The notes below the pieces were generated by a model that was not told the origin of the DNA, ran no database searches, and saw only the letters and a list, made by a program, of their open reading frames with translations. Shown one piece after another: positions 7,552-16,922 of a stretch of 64,000 bases of DNA. Position 1 is the first letter of the stretch; the number at the start of each line of letters is the position of its first letter. The position numbers were made by a program, and so were the translations under genes. The DNA is from Planctomycetota bacterium (GTDB lineage Bacteria > Planctomycetota > UBA1135 > GCA-002686595): contig JANQEJ010000057.1 in the NCBI GenBank assembly GCA_028278425.1, positions 57,899 to 121,898 of the forward strand, written 5' to 3'.

Positions 7552-9135
7552 ATGACGCTCGCTGACGCCAAAACCAGGAAGCTGACCGACATCATCCGAA
7601 ACAGCTTCCGGGTCCGAAAAAACCAAGAGCCTCTGTACGTCGACCTCGGCAACAATCTCGCGAGAATCTCGGCACCACAGCATCTCCTGATCTTCGGTCG
7701 ACGCGGCTCCGGCAAGTCGTGCCTGATGATCCACTACCTCAGCAAGGCACGAGCTAGTGGCGTTCTGCCCATCTACATCCTTGCGGACGAGTATAAGAAG
7801 CTCACCTATCCCGACATCCTCATTCGTCTTCTACTCACAATTGTCGAGGCTCTCTTTCCCCACGACAGACTTCGCAATCGGCTTTTTCGTAGAGGCCGGC
7901 TAAGAGCGAGCGCTAAGAGACTTCGCCAACTTCTGGATCTCGCTGACGTAGCCGAAGTGGTAGAGGACCGCCGGAGCGATCGAAAGAGGGGAGGCAGCGC
8001 CGAAGTCGGACAGGGTCCAGCGCAGGTAGCTGCGGAAATGGCCTCTTCTGAATCGGTCGGGCGAACGTCCAAGTTCAGAGAGGAGAAAATAGCCGCCCTT
8101 GAGCGCTATCTTAGTGACTACAAGAAGGCCATCGAGGAGGCAATACAGCGAAGTCGGTTCGAGCGTGGTTGCGTTCTCATCGACGACTTCTATCTGTTTC
8201 CCAGGCAGTATCAGCCTGACGTGATCGACTACCTCCATCGTCTTCTACGAGACACCGACATCTATCTGAAGATTGCAACGATCCGACATAGGACAACGCC
8301 TTCCAGGAACTATCCGCAGACTGTCGGCGTCGAGCCGGGGGAGGATGTTGAGGAACTAAATCTCGATCGGACGCTTGAGGACGTAGCTTCAACGCAGCAG
8401 TACCTCGGCGGCATGCTCGAGTGGATGGCTATCGAAGCAGGCCTCAGCGACGTTACGAGAACTCACTTCAATGCCGATGGTCTGCAGGCCCTTACGCTCG
8501 CCTCAGGCGGCGTACCTAGGGACTTCCTGAATATCTTCGTTCACGCGGTCGAAGCCGCGCTGGATTCACGAGCCGAGAGATGGCTTACCCCTAGATTCAT
8601 CTTCAAGGGAGCGAGCCGACTCACATACCAAACCAAGCTGCGAAACCTACGAGACGATGCAGATGACGTCACGGAAGGGCTGGAGAGGCTCTTCGTCGAC
8701 ATCATGCGCTTCTGTCTAGATGAGAAGAAGAAGACCGCTTTCCTTGTCGCGCAAGAAGAGACTCAGCAGTTTCCGCGTGAGCATGATCTCATCCAGCAGC
8801 TTATGGACATGAAGCTCATCCACGTCGTCGAGCCTGACACATCGGCTGCTTCTGGCCGCACTGGAAGATACGAAGCCTACACCCTCGATTTCTCCCTTTT
8901 CATGGAACCCCGGCGGCGCGGCATCGAGCACGTGACGTTCTGGGAGCGTGACAAGGCGCATCGAAAGAAGGGCATCCGCGAGGCACCAGTGTACTCACTC
9001 AGGCGCGCGGGCGAAGTATTTGACGGTGGGGATAGAATCTCTCCCGAGGAGTATCTCGAGGCTGCATCGGCGGCTGCCGACGATGAAGCGCGATCGCCAC
9101 AGGCAGTTCAAGGGGGGCTCTTCGATGAGACGTAG
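7552..9135 (+). CDS. P-loop ATPase of unknown role (AAA/STAND-like)
   Basis: The 527-residue protein has a Walker A GRRGSGKS at 49-56 and a Walker B RGCVLIDDFYLF at 205-216. A charged, low-complexity insert lies between (about 105-180). A helical region containing LASGGVPRDFLNIF (about 322-335) is typical of sensor-2/lid parts of ORC/CDC6-like AAA ATPases. Residues 380-450 look like a winged-helix domain, and the end is acidic (GGLFDET). No transmembrane segment is seen. GC is nearer one half than in the flanking core genes, suggesting transfer. It is the largest gene in the relic-bounded island. Related lone ATPases occur in defence and mobile islands. Its function is not established. Confidence 0.8.
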   Translation: MTLADAKTRKLTDIIRNSFRVRKNQEPLYVDLGNNLARISAPQHLLIFGRRGSGKSCLMIHYLSKARASGVLPIYILADEYKKLTYPDILIRLLLTIVEALFPHDRLRNRLFRRGRLRASAKRLRQLLDLADVAEVVEDRRSDRKRGGSAEVGQGPAQVAAEMASSESVGRTSKFREEKIAALERYLSDYKKAIEEAIQRSRFERGCVLIDDFYLFPRQYQPDVIDYLHRLLRDTDIYLKIATIRHRTTPSRNYPQTVGVEPGEDVEELNLDRTLEDVASTQQYLGGMLEWMAIEAGLSDVTRTHFNADGLQALTLASGGVPRDFLNIFVHAVEAALDSRAERWLTPRFIFKGASRLTYQTKLRNLRDDADDVTEGLERLFVDIMRFCLDEKKKTAFLVAQEETQQFPREHDLIQQLMDMKLIHVVEPDTSAASGRTGRYEAYTLDFSLFMEPRRRGIEHVTFWERDKAHRKKGIREAPVYSLRRAGEVFDGGDRISPEEYLEAASAAADDEARSPQAVQGGLFDET

Positions 9136-9187
9136 CGTTTGGCCGATGTCTTGCCCCGTGTTTGACGACTTTCACTCGAGTCATCAG

Positions 9188-9216
9188 GCCGTCAGCGAGA
9201 GGGCGGGCGGCTTTTT
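9188..9216 (+). terminator. Candidate intrinsic terminator of the ATPase gene
   Basis: GCCGTC pairs with GGCGGC (one G-U) around a 12-base loop and is followed directly by TTTTT. It lies about 50 bases after the ATPase stop. The stem is short, so support is moderate. Confidence 0.45.
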
Positions 9217-9366
9217 GTAGGCCTCCTAGTCGCTACCGGCCTCCTCCCGGAAGCGATGCCTGTAGAGGATCCCGTCTTCGTGCTTTGCGCTTCAAGCAGT
9301 CCTTTGGACGTGCTGGCTAATCCGACAGGTTGAGCGATCTGTGATCGGCGACCGTCCTGGAGGCGC

Positions 9367-10032
9367 CTACTCGACTGGAGCCCGCCCCTGCAACGAACCC
9401 AGGAACGCCTCCGTCACCTCCGCTGCCGCGTCCACCTCCGCGTTCAGCGTCCCGATCACCTCCGCCACGCCCGCGTTCTCGCTCCGCAGGCTCTCGATCG
9501 CCCGCGGGTTCAGGTTGTGGTTGAAGAACAAGACGTAGTCGCGCAGCGTCACGAGCGCCGCCGCCGTCTGCTGGTTCGTCGCGCGGAGCTGCTCGAGCAG
9601 GCTCGCGAAGCTCACCTGCACCTCGCGCATGCGCTCCTCGCTGCGGGCGCGGATCTGCGGGCTCGAGAACTGGTCGAGCTCCGCCTGCCAGTCCGAGAAG
9701 AGCGTCGCGCCGACGGCCTGGAGGTCGGCGATCTGCGGCTCGAGGTCGGCGACGTGGTCGGCGCAGGTGTCGACCTGGTCGAGGAGGTCCTCGTGGAGGT
9801 CGAGGTCGACCTCCGCGCGCGGTTCCGTGAAGCGCGTGATCAGGTCGAGCGCCGTGTTGAAGGCCTCCTGGCTCTCGAGCTGGGTCTCCATCGCGCGGCT
9901 GACTTCGCGCGCGAGGTCGGTTTGGTGGTCGACGCCCTCGAGCGTGAGCGAGGACGTGTAACCGCTCGACTGGCACGCCGAAAGGGCGAACGCGGCGAGG
10001 GCGGCGATGGGCAACGAACGCAGACCCTTCAT
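9367..10032 (-). CDS. DUF2959-family lipoprotein (intact copy)
   Basis: The 221-residue protein begins MKGLRSLPIAALAAFALSAC, a lipoprotein signal with the lipobox LSAC. The mature part is helical and coiled-coil-like, with the family pattern of DUF2959: a DL..I..L..VG..LF.DWQ.ELDQF block (about residues 95-118), then ARSEERMREVQ, then TLRDYVLFFNHNLNPRAIESL (about 160-180). The length matches the family. The role of the family is unknown. It is probably an envelope lipoprotein. Three decayed 3' fragments of a near relative lie upstream in the window with the same orientation, making this gene the right-hand anchor of the island. Confidence 0.88.
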   Translation of the reverse strand: MKGLRSLPIAALAAFALSACQSSGYTSSLTLEGVDHQTDLAREVSRAMETQLESQEAFNTALDLITRFTEPRAEVDLDLHEDLLDQVDTCADHVADLEPQIADLQAVGATLFSDWQAELDQFSSPQIRARSEERMREVQVSFASLLEQLRATNQQTAAALVTLRDYVLFFNHNLNPRAIESLRSENAGVAEVIGTLNAEVDAAAEVTEAFLGSLQGRAPVE

Positions 10033-10127
10033 GGTGAAGCTCCCCGGTTTCCGGAAGTGACGGAGGCTTTTCGGCGCCGTGAATCCGCGGTCTTGAGGCG
10101 ATCTCGCGGTTTATCATCCGGTTTCCG

Positions 10128-10952
10128 ATGCGGCCTCGGCCTCTTCTCCTGAGCGTTTCGAGCCGGCTCGGCCTCGGGCTGCTGTCCCTCCTGACGCTCG
10201 GCTGCGGCACCCTCGCGGGAGGCCGCGGGTGGGGGCAGGACGCGACGGTCTGGCCGGGGACGGAGCGGCTCGGGACCGCCGCGAAGGACGCGGCGCTCGA
10301 CCCCTGGACGTGGGTCCCGGCGGCCGGCGCGGCGTTCCTCCAGATCGACGACTTCGACGAGCGGATCTCCGATTGGGCCGTCGACCGGAACCGCGTCTTC
10401 GGCTCCGCCGAGGACGCGGAGGAGGCCAGCGACGACCTGCGCGATTCGCTCTTCTACGCCGCGGCCGCGGTGAGCGTCGCCGCGAACAGCGGGGAGGATC
10501 CCGTCGACTGGACGACGTCGAAGCTCAAGGGCGGGGCCGTGGGCTTCGCCGCCTTCCAGGCGACCGCGAACTCGGTCAGCGTCCTGAAGGACCTGTCGAA
10601 GCGCAGCCGCCCCGTCGGCTCGAACGAGCGGAGCTTCCCCTCCCGACACGCCGCGATGGCCTTCGGCTACTACCGCTGGGCCTCGAACAACCTGGACGCG
10701 ACGTCGATGCCGGAGAAGCTCAAGTTGCCGACGCGCGTCGTGCTCGCCGGTGCCGCGTTCGCGAACGGTTGGGCGCGCATCGAGAGCGGGCAGCACTTCC
10801 CCTCCGACGTCCTCGCGGGAGCGGCGCTCGGCAACTTCCTGACGAGCTTCGTTCAGGACGCCTTCCTGGGGCTGCCGCCGACGTTGGAAGTTACGGCCGG
10901 GGTCGATCCCGGAGAAGAGGCGTACGTCGTCGGCCTCGAGTGGAGGCCCTAG
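10128..10952 (+). CDS. PAP2-superfamily phosphatase
   Basis: This 274-residue protein has a hydrophobic leader ending in LTLGC, possibly a lipobox though not a perfect one. The three PAP2 motifs are present: KDLSKRSRP (K154 to P162), SFPSRHAA (PSRH at 171-174, with Arg in place of the common Gly) and ARIESGQHFPSD (R, H and D of motif 3). The predicted activity is hydrolysis of a phosphomonoester or lipid pyrophosphate at the envelope. The substrate cannot be told. It is divergent from the DUF2959 lipoprotein and convergent with the next gene (3-base gap between stops). Confidence 0.88.
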   Translation: MRPRPLLLSVSSRLGLGLLSLLTLGCGTLAGGRGWGQDATVWPGTERLGTAAKDAALDPWTWVPAAGAAFLQIDDFDERISDWAVDRNRVFGSAEDAEEASDDLRDSLFYAAAAVSVAANSGEDPVDWTTSKLKGGAVGFAAFQATANSVSVLKDLSKRSRPVGSNERSFPSRHAAMAFGYYRWASNNLDATSMPEKLKLPTRVVLAGAAFANGWARIESGQHFPSDVLAGAALGNFLTSFVQDAFLGLPPTLEVTAGVDPGEEAYVVGLEWRP

Positions 10953-10955
10953 CGA

Positions 10956-13559
10956 CTACTCGTCGGCGGCCTCGTCCTCGGGCGGAGGCGGCAGCAGCGC
11001 CATCAACTCCGCCGGCAGCCGCAGCTTGAAGTCCTGCACCTCCGCCGTATCGCGGATCTCCAGCGGCTCCTCCGCCTCCCCGAGGATGTTCCACCGGCGG
11101 TTGCCGCCCTCCGTCTTGATCTCGTAGACCTTGAAGCGCACCTCGTAGCGCCCCGCGGCGGGGAGCACGTTGTCCTGCGGCTCGCCCTTCTGGCCGATGG
11201 AGATGTGGCGCTCGAGCTCCGGGTACTCCGGGAGGTTGGTCGCGATCCGCACCGAGAGCGCCCGCTCCTTGCCGGGGTGCATCTTGTCCGCCCAGGAGAA
11301 GCGCGTCTTGAGGCCGGGCTCGACGACGATCCTGCGCTCGTCGCGGACGCCGGGCACGAACTCCGCGCGGTGGGCGTCGGCGAGGACGTAGAGGTCCATC
11401 TCCTCCATCATCGTGAAGATGTGGGCGTCGCCCTCCTCGATCCAGGTCTCGTTGTCGCCCCACGCGACGGCGCCGCGCTCGCGGTAGCGGACGTGGCCGT
11501 CCTCGATCGGCTCGCCCTCCGGGTCGACGATCTCGAACTTGAGGACGCGAGCGAGACCGTGCAGGTCGACTTCCTGGAGGCGCGGGTCGCGGGTGATCTC
11601 GCCGGCGACGACCTGCACGCCCTCGACGTTGACGCCGGCGTCGATCTCGGTCTCCATGCTGATGCGGACGTCGTAGAGGCCGGGCTTGAGCCCGTTGAGC
11701 TCGAAGAAGCCGGGGCGCTCGAGCCAGTCGTCGTGCATGAAGTCCTCTTCGCCCTGCTTGCGCGCGCGGGCGACGGCGAAGTCGCAGAACCACTCGAGCT
11801 CGTCCTCGAAGACGACGCTGCCGGCGATGCCGCCGGCACCCTCGAGCGTGATCACGACGTTGGTCGAGCCCGTCGGCACGACGATCGACTCGGAGCGCGT
11901 GTGGGACTTGCCGCTCGCCCGGAGCTGGATCTCGGGGTGCGCGTGGAAGCCGTGGGCCTGGAACGTCCCGTCCTCCTCGGTCCGCACGCTGGCCAGGCGC
12001 GTCACGCGGTTGTTGATCCGCGCGGTCATCACCGTGACCTGCGCGCGCGGGATGCCGTTGCCGGCGGCATCGACGACGCGGCCCGCGGCGACGACCGGGC
12101 TCTCGGCGAGACGCACGTCGCCGAGCTCGCGCGCGCCGCGGGGGATGGGGCCGGCAACCTCGAGCTTCGCGCCGAGGGAAGGGCCGTCGTCGCCGTCGTC
12201 GACGGTGATGTCGACGTGGATGCGCTCGACCTTGGCGAGCGAGGTGCCGACCATCACGCGGAACTTGCCGTCCTCCTCGGTGCGGATCTGCGGCTGGTTG
12301 CGGCGGCGGCCGTCGTCGCTGAGCCGGACGTAGACCCGCGTCGCGGCGGCGACCGGCGTGCCGTCGGGACGCAGCAGGCGGCCGGAGAGCAGCGGGAGCG
12401 ACTTGCCGAGGTGGACGTGGAGCGTGGCCCGCTCGCCGGCGGGGGCGGTGCGGCCCTCGGCTTCCTCGACGTCGTGGCGCGCGACGGTGTCGACGTCCAC
12501 CTTGACGTCGAGGCCGGGCTCGACCTGCTCGAAGAGAGCGCGCCCGTCCTCCGTCACCACCGCGGCGGTCAGGCCGTCGTTGTGGAACGCCTCGTCGCCC
12601 GCGCGGTCGATGCGCACGACGGCGGGGAAGTCGATCCGCTCGCCGTGTTCGTCGTAGACAAAGACCTCGAGCTCGCTCAGGGGTGGCAGCTCGAGCTCGA
12701 TCAGCTCCGGAAGGTCCGCCGGGTCGAAGGCCTTCTCCACGCGGCTCTCGAAGAGCCCCGCGAGCGTGACGTACATCGTCTCCGTGTGCGCCCAGTACCA
12801 CTCGGTGTATTGACGCGTGTGCGTGAAGTCGACGGTGCCGTCGGGGCCGGTCTCCTTCTCGACGAGGATGGACGAGTCGTCGTAGCCGAGGTCATAGCGG
12901 ATCGCGATCTTCGCGCCGGGGACCGGTTTCTTCTCCGGCCCGGTCACGACGCGAACGGTGAACTGCGAGTCGGGATAGAGGCGCAGCTTGAGCTCCTCGG
13001 CGACGTTCCCCTCCCACTCGTCGAGCCAGCCCCAGAGCCCGTTCCACTCGCACGCCACCTGGATCGTCCCGCTCTTCGGTCGCGGGACGAGCACGACGCC
13101 GTCCTCGCCGGCGCGGTAGTGCCGGCCCCGCTCGTCCAGGCGGTCGTACATGTCGGTCCCGTGCGCCATCCGCGCGACGTCCTCGAGCGGCGTGCGCGCG
13201 CCGACGGCGGCGTACGTGACGACCGCGAACGGGATCGGCTCCTCCGTCCGGCCGCGCAGGACGCGCACCGGGATCCCGTTCTCGGGCTCGGGCTCGATCG
13301 CGAGCGACGTCTCCGGCGCGACCACGGGGGCGGTGGTCGTCGCGACCTCGATCTCGGCGCGCTCGTTCGTCGCCGGCGCCGCCTCGGGTCGCGCGACCTT
13401 CGCGACCTCCGCGGGCCCGTTGCCGGGCGTGGCCACGGCGACCTCGGGCTGCGCGGCGGCCGCCCGCGGGGAACGGAACCCGGCCCAGACGAACCAGCCG
13501 ACGCCGCCCAGCACGACGACGAGCCCCAGGGCAAGCCAGCGCTCACGGGGGTTTCGCAT
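10956..13559 (-). CDS. Large membrane-anchored carboxypeptidase-regulatory-like protein
   Basis: The product has 867 residues. I chose the ATG at 13559. A GTG four codons upstream is possible. Residues about 8-27 (LALGLVVVLGGVGWFVWAGF) form one membrane anchor, followed by an Ala/Pro/Glu linker to about 90. The remainder consists of repeated beta-sandwich modules with the SGRLLRPDGTPV / AAGRVVDAAGNGIPRAQV / GIAGSVVF and TEEDGKFRV / TEEDGTFQA patterns typical of carboxypeptidase regulatory-like domains. The C-terminus is acidic and proline-rich. No enzyme motif is visible. It resembles the truncated protein at the left edge in design. It is likely a periplasmic scaffold or binding protein. Confidence 0.82.
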   Translation of the reverse strand: MRNPRERWLALGLVVVLGGVGWFVWAGFRSPRAAAAQPEVAVATPGNGPAEVAKVARPEAAPATNERAEIEVATTTAPVVAPETSLAIEPEPENGIPVRVLRGRTEEPIPFAVVTYAAVGARTPLEDVARMAHGTDMYDRLDERGRHYRAGEDGVVLVPRPKSGTIQVACEWNGLWGWLDEWEGNVAEELKLRLYPDSQFTVRVVTGPEKKPVPGAKIAIRYDLGYDDSSILVEKETGPDGTVDFTHTRQYTEWYWAHTETMYVTLAGLFESRVEKAFDPADLPELIELELPPLSELEVFVYDEHGERIDFPAVVRIDRAGDEAFHNDGLTAAVVTEDGRALFEQVEPGLDVKVDVDTVARHDVEEAEGRTAPAGERATLHVHLGKSLPLLSGRLLRPDGTPVAAATRVYVRLSDDGRRRNQPQIRTEEDGKFRVMVGTSLAKVERIHVDITVDDGDDGPSLGAKLEVAGPIPRGARELGDVRLAESPVVAAGRVVDAAGNGIPRAQVTVMTARINNRVTRLASVRTEEDGTFQAHGFHAHPEIQLRASGKSHTRSESIVVPTGSTNVVITLEGAGGIAGSVVFEDELEWFCDFAVARARKQGEEDFMHDDWLERPGFFELNGLKPGLYDVRISMETEIDAGVNVEGVQVVAGEITRDPRLQEVDLHGLARVLKFEIVDPEGEPIEDGHVRYRERGAVAWGDNETWIEEGDAHIFTMMEEMDLYVLADAHRAEFVPGVRDERRIVVEPGLKTRFSWADKMHPGKERALSVRIATNLPEYPELERHISIGQKGEPQDNVLPAAGRYEVRFKVYEIKTEGGNRRWNILGEAEEPLEIRDTAEVQDFKLRLPAELMALLPPPPEDEAADE

Positions 13560-13712
13560 GCGTCGATTCACCCTACACGGACGCGGGCGGGCGGTAACCG
13601 TCGACGGGAAAGCGGGGGATCTGGAGCGGGTCGCGGTGGATGCTCCGGGCTCGGCAAATTCCAGATCCGACTTTGAACTAGCCGATACCCTGGCGGTAGG
13701 GTTCCATCGTCC

Positions 13713-14888
13713 ATGATCCCCCGTGACCTCACGCAGCGCCTTCGCAGGGCGGCCCGACAGTTCCCGGCGGTCACGCTTACCGGTCCACGGCAGAGCGGCA
13801 AGTCCACGCTCTGTCAGGAGCTCTTTTCGCGCTTGCCGTACGCCAACCTGGAGGCTCCGGACACGCGCGCATTTGCTCGAGAGGATCCACGTGGCTTCCT
13901 GGCCGAGTTCCCCAAGGGAGCCGTCATCGACGAAGTGCAGCGCGCGCCCGAGCTACCCTCGTACCTCCAGGGGATCATCGATGCCGATCCGAAGCCAGGC
14001 CGCTGGATCCTCACGGGCTCCCAGAATCTGGCCCTCCTCGAATCGGTCGGTCAGTCGCTGGCCGGCCGCTCGGCCGTGCTCCACCTGCTTCCACTAGCGC
14101 GCAGCGAGGTGGCTCGGTTCAAGCGACACCCGAAGACCCTCGAGGGTGCGATCTTCGCCGGCGGATACCCACGGATATTCGATCGGAGGCTGAAGCCGAG
14201 CGACTGGCTGAGCGCTTACGTCAGCACCTACGTCGAGCGTGACGTCCGGACGATCAGCAACATCGGAGATCTGGTCACTTTCCAGCGCTTCCTCGAGCTG
14301 TGCGCGGGGCGCACGTCGCAACTGCTCAGCTATTCCTCCCTGGCCGCGGACTGCGGGATATCCCAGCCCACCGCCAAGGCCTGGCTGAGCGTTCTCGAGA
14401 CCAGCTTCATCGCGTTCCGACTTCCCTCCTTCCACACGAGCCGCCGCAAGCGGCTCGTGAAGATGCCGAAGCTGCACTTCTACGACACCGGACTCGCCTG
14501 CTGGCTCCTCGGGATCCGGGATCCGGAGCAGCTCCGCTCGCACCCGCTCCGTGGGTCGCTCTTCGAAACCTGGGTGGTCTCCGAGATCCTGAAGCACCGC
14601 GTGAACCGGGGCGAGTCCGGCGGCATGTCCTTCTATCGCGATCGAGACGGGGCGGAGGTCGATCTGATCCTCGAGTACGCCGACGGGTTGACGTTGGTGG
14701 AAGCGAAGGCGTCCCAGACGGCTTCGCCCAATCTCATGGACAGCGCGCGCCGAGTCCTGAATCACCTGACGGAACCGTCGCGCAAGTGCGGTGCGGTCGT
14801 GGCCTACGGCGGTGACGAGGTACAAAACCGTTCCGAGGGCAAGCTCGTTCCCTGGAATCGGCTGCACGAGCAGCCGTGGACGCGTTGA
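13713..14888 (+). CDS. ATPase of the AAA_14/DUF4143 family
   Basis: The 391-residue protein has a Walker A GPRQSGKST at 24-32, a Walker B GAVIDEVQRAPEL near 68-80 and a sensor LTGSQNLALL near 100. A DUF4143-type nuclease-like C-terminal domain follows, with HFYDTGLACWLLG, a FETWVVSEILK segment and a D...EVDLIL...LVEAKAS motif (PD-(D/E)xK-like, about residues 310-335). The family is common and often horizontally acquired. Its role is unresolved, sometimes discussed with toxin-antitoxin and defence loci. It is single and divergent from the large anchored protein. Confidence 0.9.
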   Translation: MIPRDLTQRLRRAARQFPAVTLTGPRQSGKSTLCQELFSRLPYANLEAPDTRAFAREDPRGFLAEFPKGAVIDEVQRAPELPSYLQGIIDADPKPGRWILTGSQNLALLESVGQSLAGRSAVLHLLPLARSEVARFKRHPKTLEGAIFAGGYPRIFDRRLKPSDWLSAYVSTYVERDVRTISNIGDLVTFQRFLELCAGRTSQLLSYSSLAADCGISQPTAKAWLSVLETSFIAFRLPSFHTSRRKRLVKMPKLHFYDTGLACWLLGIRDPEQLRSHPLRGSLFETWVVSEILKHRVNRGESGGMSFYRDRDGAEVDLILEYADGLTLVEAKASQTASPNLMDSARRVLNHLTEPSRKCGAVVAYGGDEVQNRSEGKLVPWNRLHEQPWTR

Positions 14889-14928
14889 GGCGGGGTAATC
14901 CGTCGACGCGAGAGCCGGAGCTCTTACC

Positions 14929-16440
14929 TCAGCGTCCCTGCGCCCACGCGGGCACCACCCCGGGGTCGATCCCCAGGACCAGCGGGCCTAACAGATAGAC
15001 CGCCGCGGTGATGAACACCATGCCGATCAGGTTCAGGATGATCCCGACGCGCATCATGTCGCTCATCGTCACCTGCCCGGTGCCGAAGACGATCGCGTTG
15101 GGGGGCGTGGCGACGGGGAGCATGAACGCGCAGGAGGCGGAGAGGGTCGCGGGGACCATCAGCAGCAACGGGTCGGTCTCGACCGCGACGGCGAGCGATC
15201 CGAGGACGGGCAGGGTCATCTCGGTGGTCGCGGTGTTCGAGGTGAGCTCGGTCGTGAAGGTGAGGAGACCGCAGATCGCGAGGATGAGCAGCAGGGGGGG
15301 AGCTTCGCCGATCGCGGTGAGCTGCACGCCGAGCCACTCCGAGAGGCCGCTCTCCTTGAAGCCCGAGGCGAGGGCGAAGCCGCCGCCGAAGAGCAGGACG
15401 ATGCCCCACCGGATGCCCGCGGCGCTCTCCCAGTCCATCAGCCGCTCGCCGGGGCGTTCGCGGGAGGGGATGAGGAACAAGAGCAGCGCCACGGAGACGG
15501 CGACGGTGCCGTCGTCGATGTAGGCCGCCACGGGAAACAAGTTCGACCAACCCGGCACCGTGAAGCCGAAGAGCTCGATGTCGGCGCGGAACATCCAGGC
15601 GCCGACCAGGAGCGCAAAGAGCACGAGGACGACTCCCTGCTCGTAGGTCATCGGCCCCAGGCGCTCGCGCTCCTCGCGGAAGACCCCGATCCCGCCCGGG
15701 ATCGTGCCCACGTCGCGCAGGAACATGGCGCACAGGATCCACCAGGCGACGAGCAGGAAGACCGTGGACAGCGGCAGCGCGAACAGGAACCAGACCGCGA
15801 ACGAGATCCCCGGCGACTCGGGGAAGACGATCTCGAGGATGCGCACGAAGGAGAGGTTCGGCGGCGTGCCGATCAGCGTGGCCAGCCCGCCGATCGAGGC
15901 CGCGTAAGCGACGCCGAGAAGCAGCGCCACCGGCAGCCGCCCGATCTCGAAGCGCTCCCGCAACTGGAGGACGATGGCCATCGCCATCGGCACCATCATC
16001 ATCGTCGAGGCCGTGTTGCTGATCCACATGGACAGGAACCAGCTCGCGACCATGAAGCCGAGAACCATGCTGCGGGGGCTCCCGCCGAGGATCAGCAGGA
16101 TGCGCAAGGCGATGCGCCGGTGCAGGTCCCAGCGTTGCATCGCGAGGGCGAAGAGGAACCCGCCGATGAAGAGGAAGATGATGCTGTTGAAGTAGAGCCC
16201 GGCGGTCTCCTTGCCCTGCATGATGCCGAGCATCGGGAAGAGCGCGACCGGCAGGAGCGCCGTGGCGGGGATCGGGATCGCCTCGGTGATCCACCACCCG
16301 GCCATCAGCACGGCCACGGCCGCCATGCGCGTCACCGCGGCGTTCCCGGGGGAGAGGTCGGCGAAGAGGAGGAGTCCGAGGGCGACGGCCGGCGCGATCA
16401 CGAGCCCGAGTCGCGCCTTCCTCCCCTGGGCCTCCGCCAT
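14929..16440 (-). CDS. SLC13/DASS-family sodium-coupled anion transporter
   Basis: The 503-residue polytopic membrane protein starts at ATG 16440. A longer frame upstream is Arg/Ser-rich and not part of the protein. There are two sodium-site signature loops: MWISNTASTMMMVPMA in the first half and TSNTATTEMTLPVL in the second, each with the SNT motif of the DASS family. The rest is about 11-13 hydrophobic helices, including ITEAIPIPATALLPV near the start. The predicted role is Na+-driven uptake of dicarboxylates, or possibly sulfate. The substrate cannot be fixed from sequence. It is divergent from the rhodanese gene. Confidence 0.92.
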   Translation of the reverse strand: MAEAQGRKARLGLVIAPAVALGLLLFADLSPGNAAVTRMAAVAVLMAGWWITEAIPIPATALLPVALFPMLGIMQGKETAGLYFNSIIFLFIGGFLFALAMQRWDLHRRIALRILLILGGSPRSMVLGFMVASWFLSMWISNTASTMMMVPMAMAIVLQLRERFEIGRLPVALLLGVAYAASIGGLATLIGTPPNLSFVRILEIVFPESPGISFAVWFLFALPLSTVFLLVAWWILCAMFLRDVGTIPGGIGVFREERERLGPMTYEQGVVLVLFALLVGAWMFRADIELFGFTVPGWSNLFPVAAYIDDGTVAVSVALLLFLIPSRERPGERLMDWESAAGIRWGIVLLFGGGFALASGFKESGLSEWLGVQLTAIGEAPPLLLILAICGLLTFTTELTSNTATTEMTLPVLGSLAVAVETDPLLLMVPATLSASCAFMLPVATPPNAIVFGTGQVTMSDMMRVGIILNLIGMVFITAAVYLLGPLVLGIDPGVVPAWAQGR

Positions 16441-16528
16441 GGCGCGGATCCTAACAGTCCGGTCCGCCGCGGAGGGGCTCCCGTCCTTCCGGCATGGAGC
16501 GCGCTTTCGTACGGTCCGCGAGCGAGCG

Positions 16529-16855
16529 ATGAAGACCGTCACCGCCACCTCGCTCAAGGCGAGCCTCGACGCGGGCGAGGAGCTGCTCCTGCTCCACGTC
16601 CTGCCGCGGGCGAGCTTCGACAAGAAGCGGCTGCCCGGAGCCCAACACGCTTCGTTCTACGACGACGGGTTCCTCGAGCGCGTCGAGGCGCTGGGCGGGG
16701 ACGCGGACGCGCGGCTAGTCGTGTACTGCGGCAGCGCGAGCTGCAACGCGGCCGAGCGCGCCGCAGCGGCCCTGACCGAGGCCGGCTGGCGGACGGTGGA
16801 AGTGCTCGAGGGCGGGATCGCGGCGTGGGAGGCGGCGGGGCTCTCGACGCTCTAG
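16529..16855 (+). CDS. Rhodanese-like sulfurtransferase
   Basis: This 108-residue single rhodanese domain has the start ATG at 16529. It has LHVLPRASFDKKRLPGAQHA (CH2A-like motif), the active-site loop VVYCGSASCNAAE with C67 as the likely catalytic cysteine, and the ending EVLEGGIAAWEAAGL, all standard. There is no signal peptide, so it is cytoplasmic. It would move sulfane sulfur or act in redox chemistry. The acceptor is not evident from the neighbours. Confidence 0.9.
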   Translation: MKTVTATSLKASLDAGEELLLLHVLPRASFDKKRLPGAQHASFYDDGFLERVEALGGDADARLVVYCGSASCNAAERAAAALTEAGWRTVEVLEGGIAAWEAAGLSTL

Positions 16856-16922
16856 CGGTGCGTCGACGGTTTTTCGGACTTCGCTGAGCCCTCTTCGGCC
16901 CGGCCACGGACTAGATACATCG

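Noticed and set aside
9221..9310. Possible gene stump on the minus strand (GILYRHRFREEAGSD before a stop at 9228)
   Set aside because: Only about 18 codons look coded and a stop lies just upstream; too short to support.
11205..13676. 823-codon plus-strand open frame
   Set aside because: It is the antisense of the carboxypeptidase-regulatory-like gene. High GC depletes stops, and its Arg/Asp/Val/Gly/His composition has no domain or signal.
13713..14888. DUF4143 ATPase as part of a defence island
   Set aside because: It is alone among core genes with normal GC and no partner, so I list it only as a family member.
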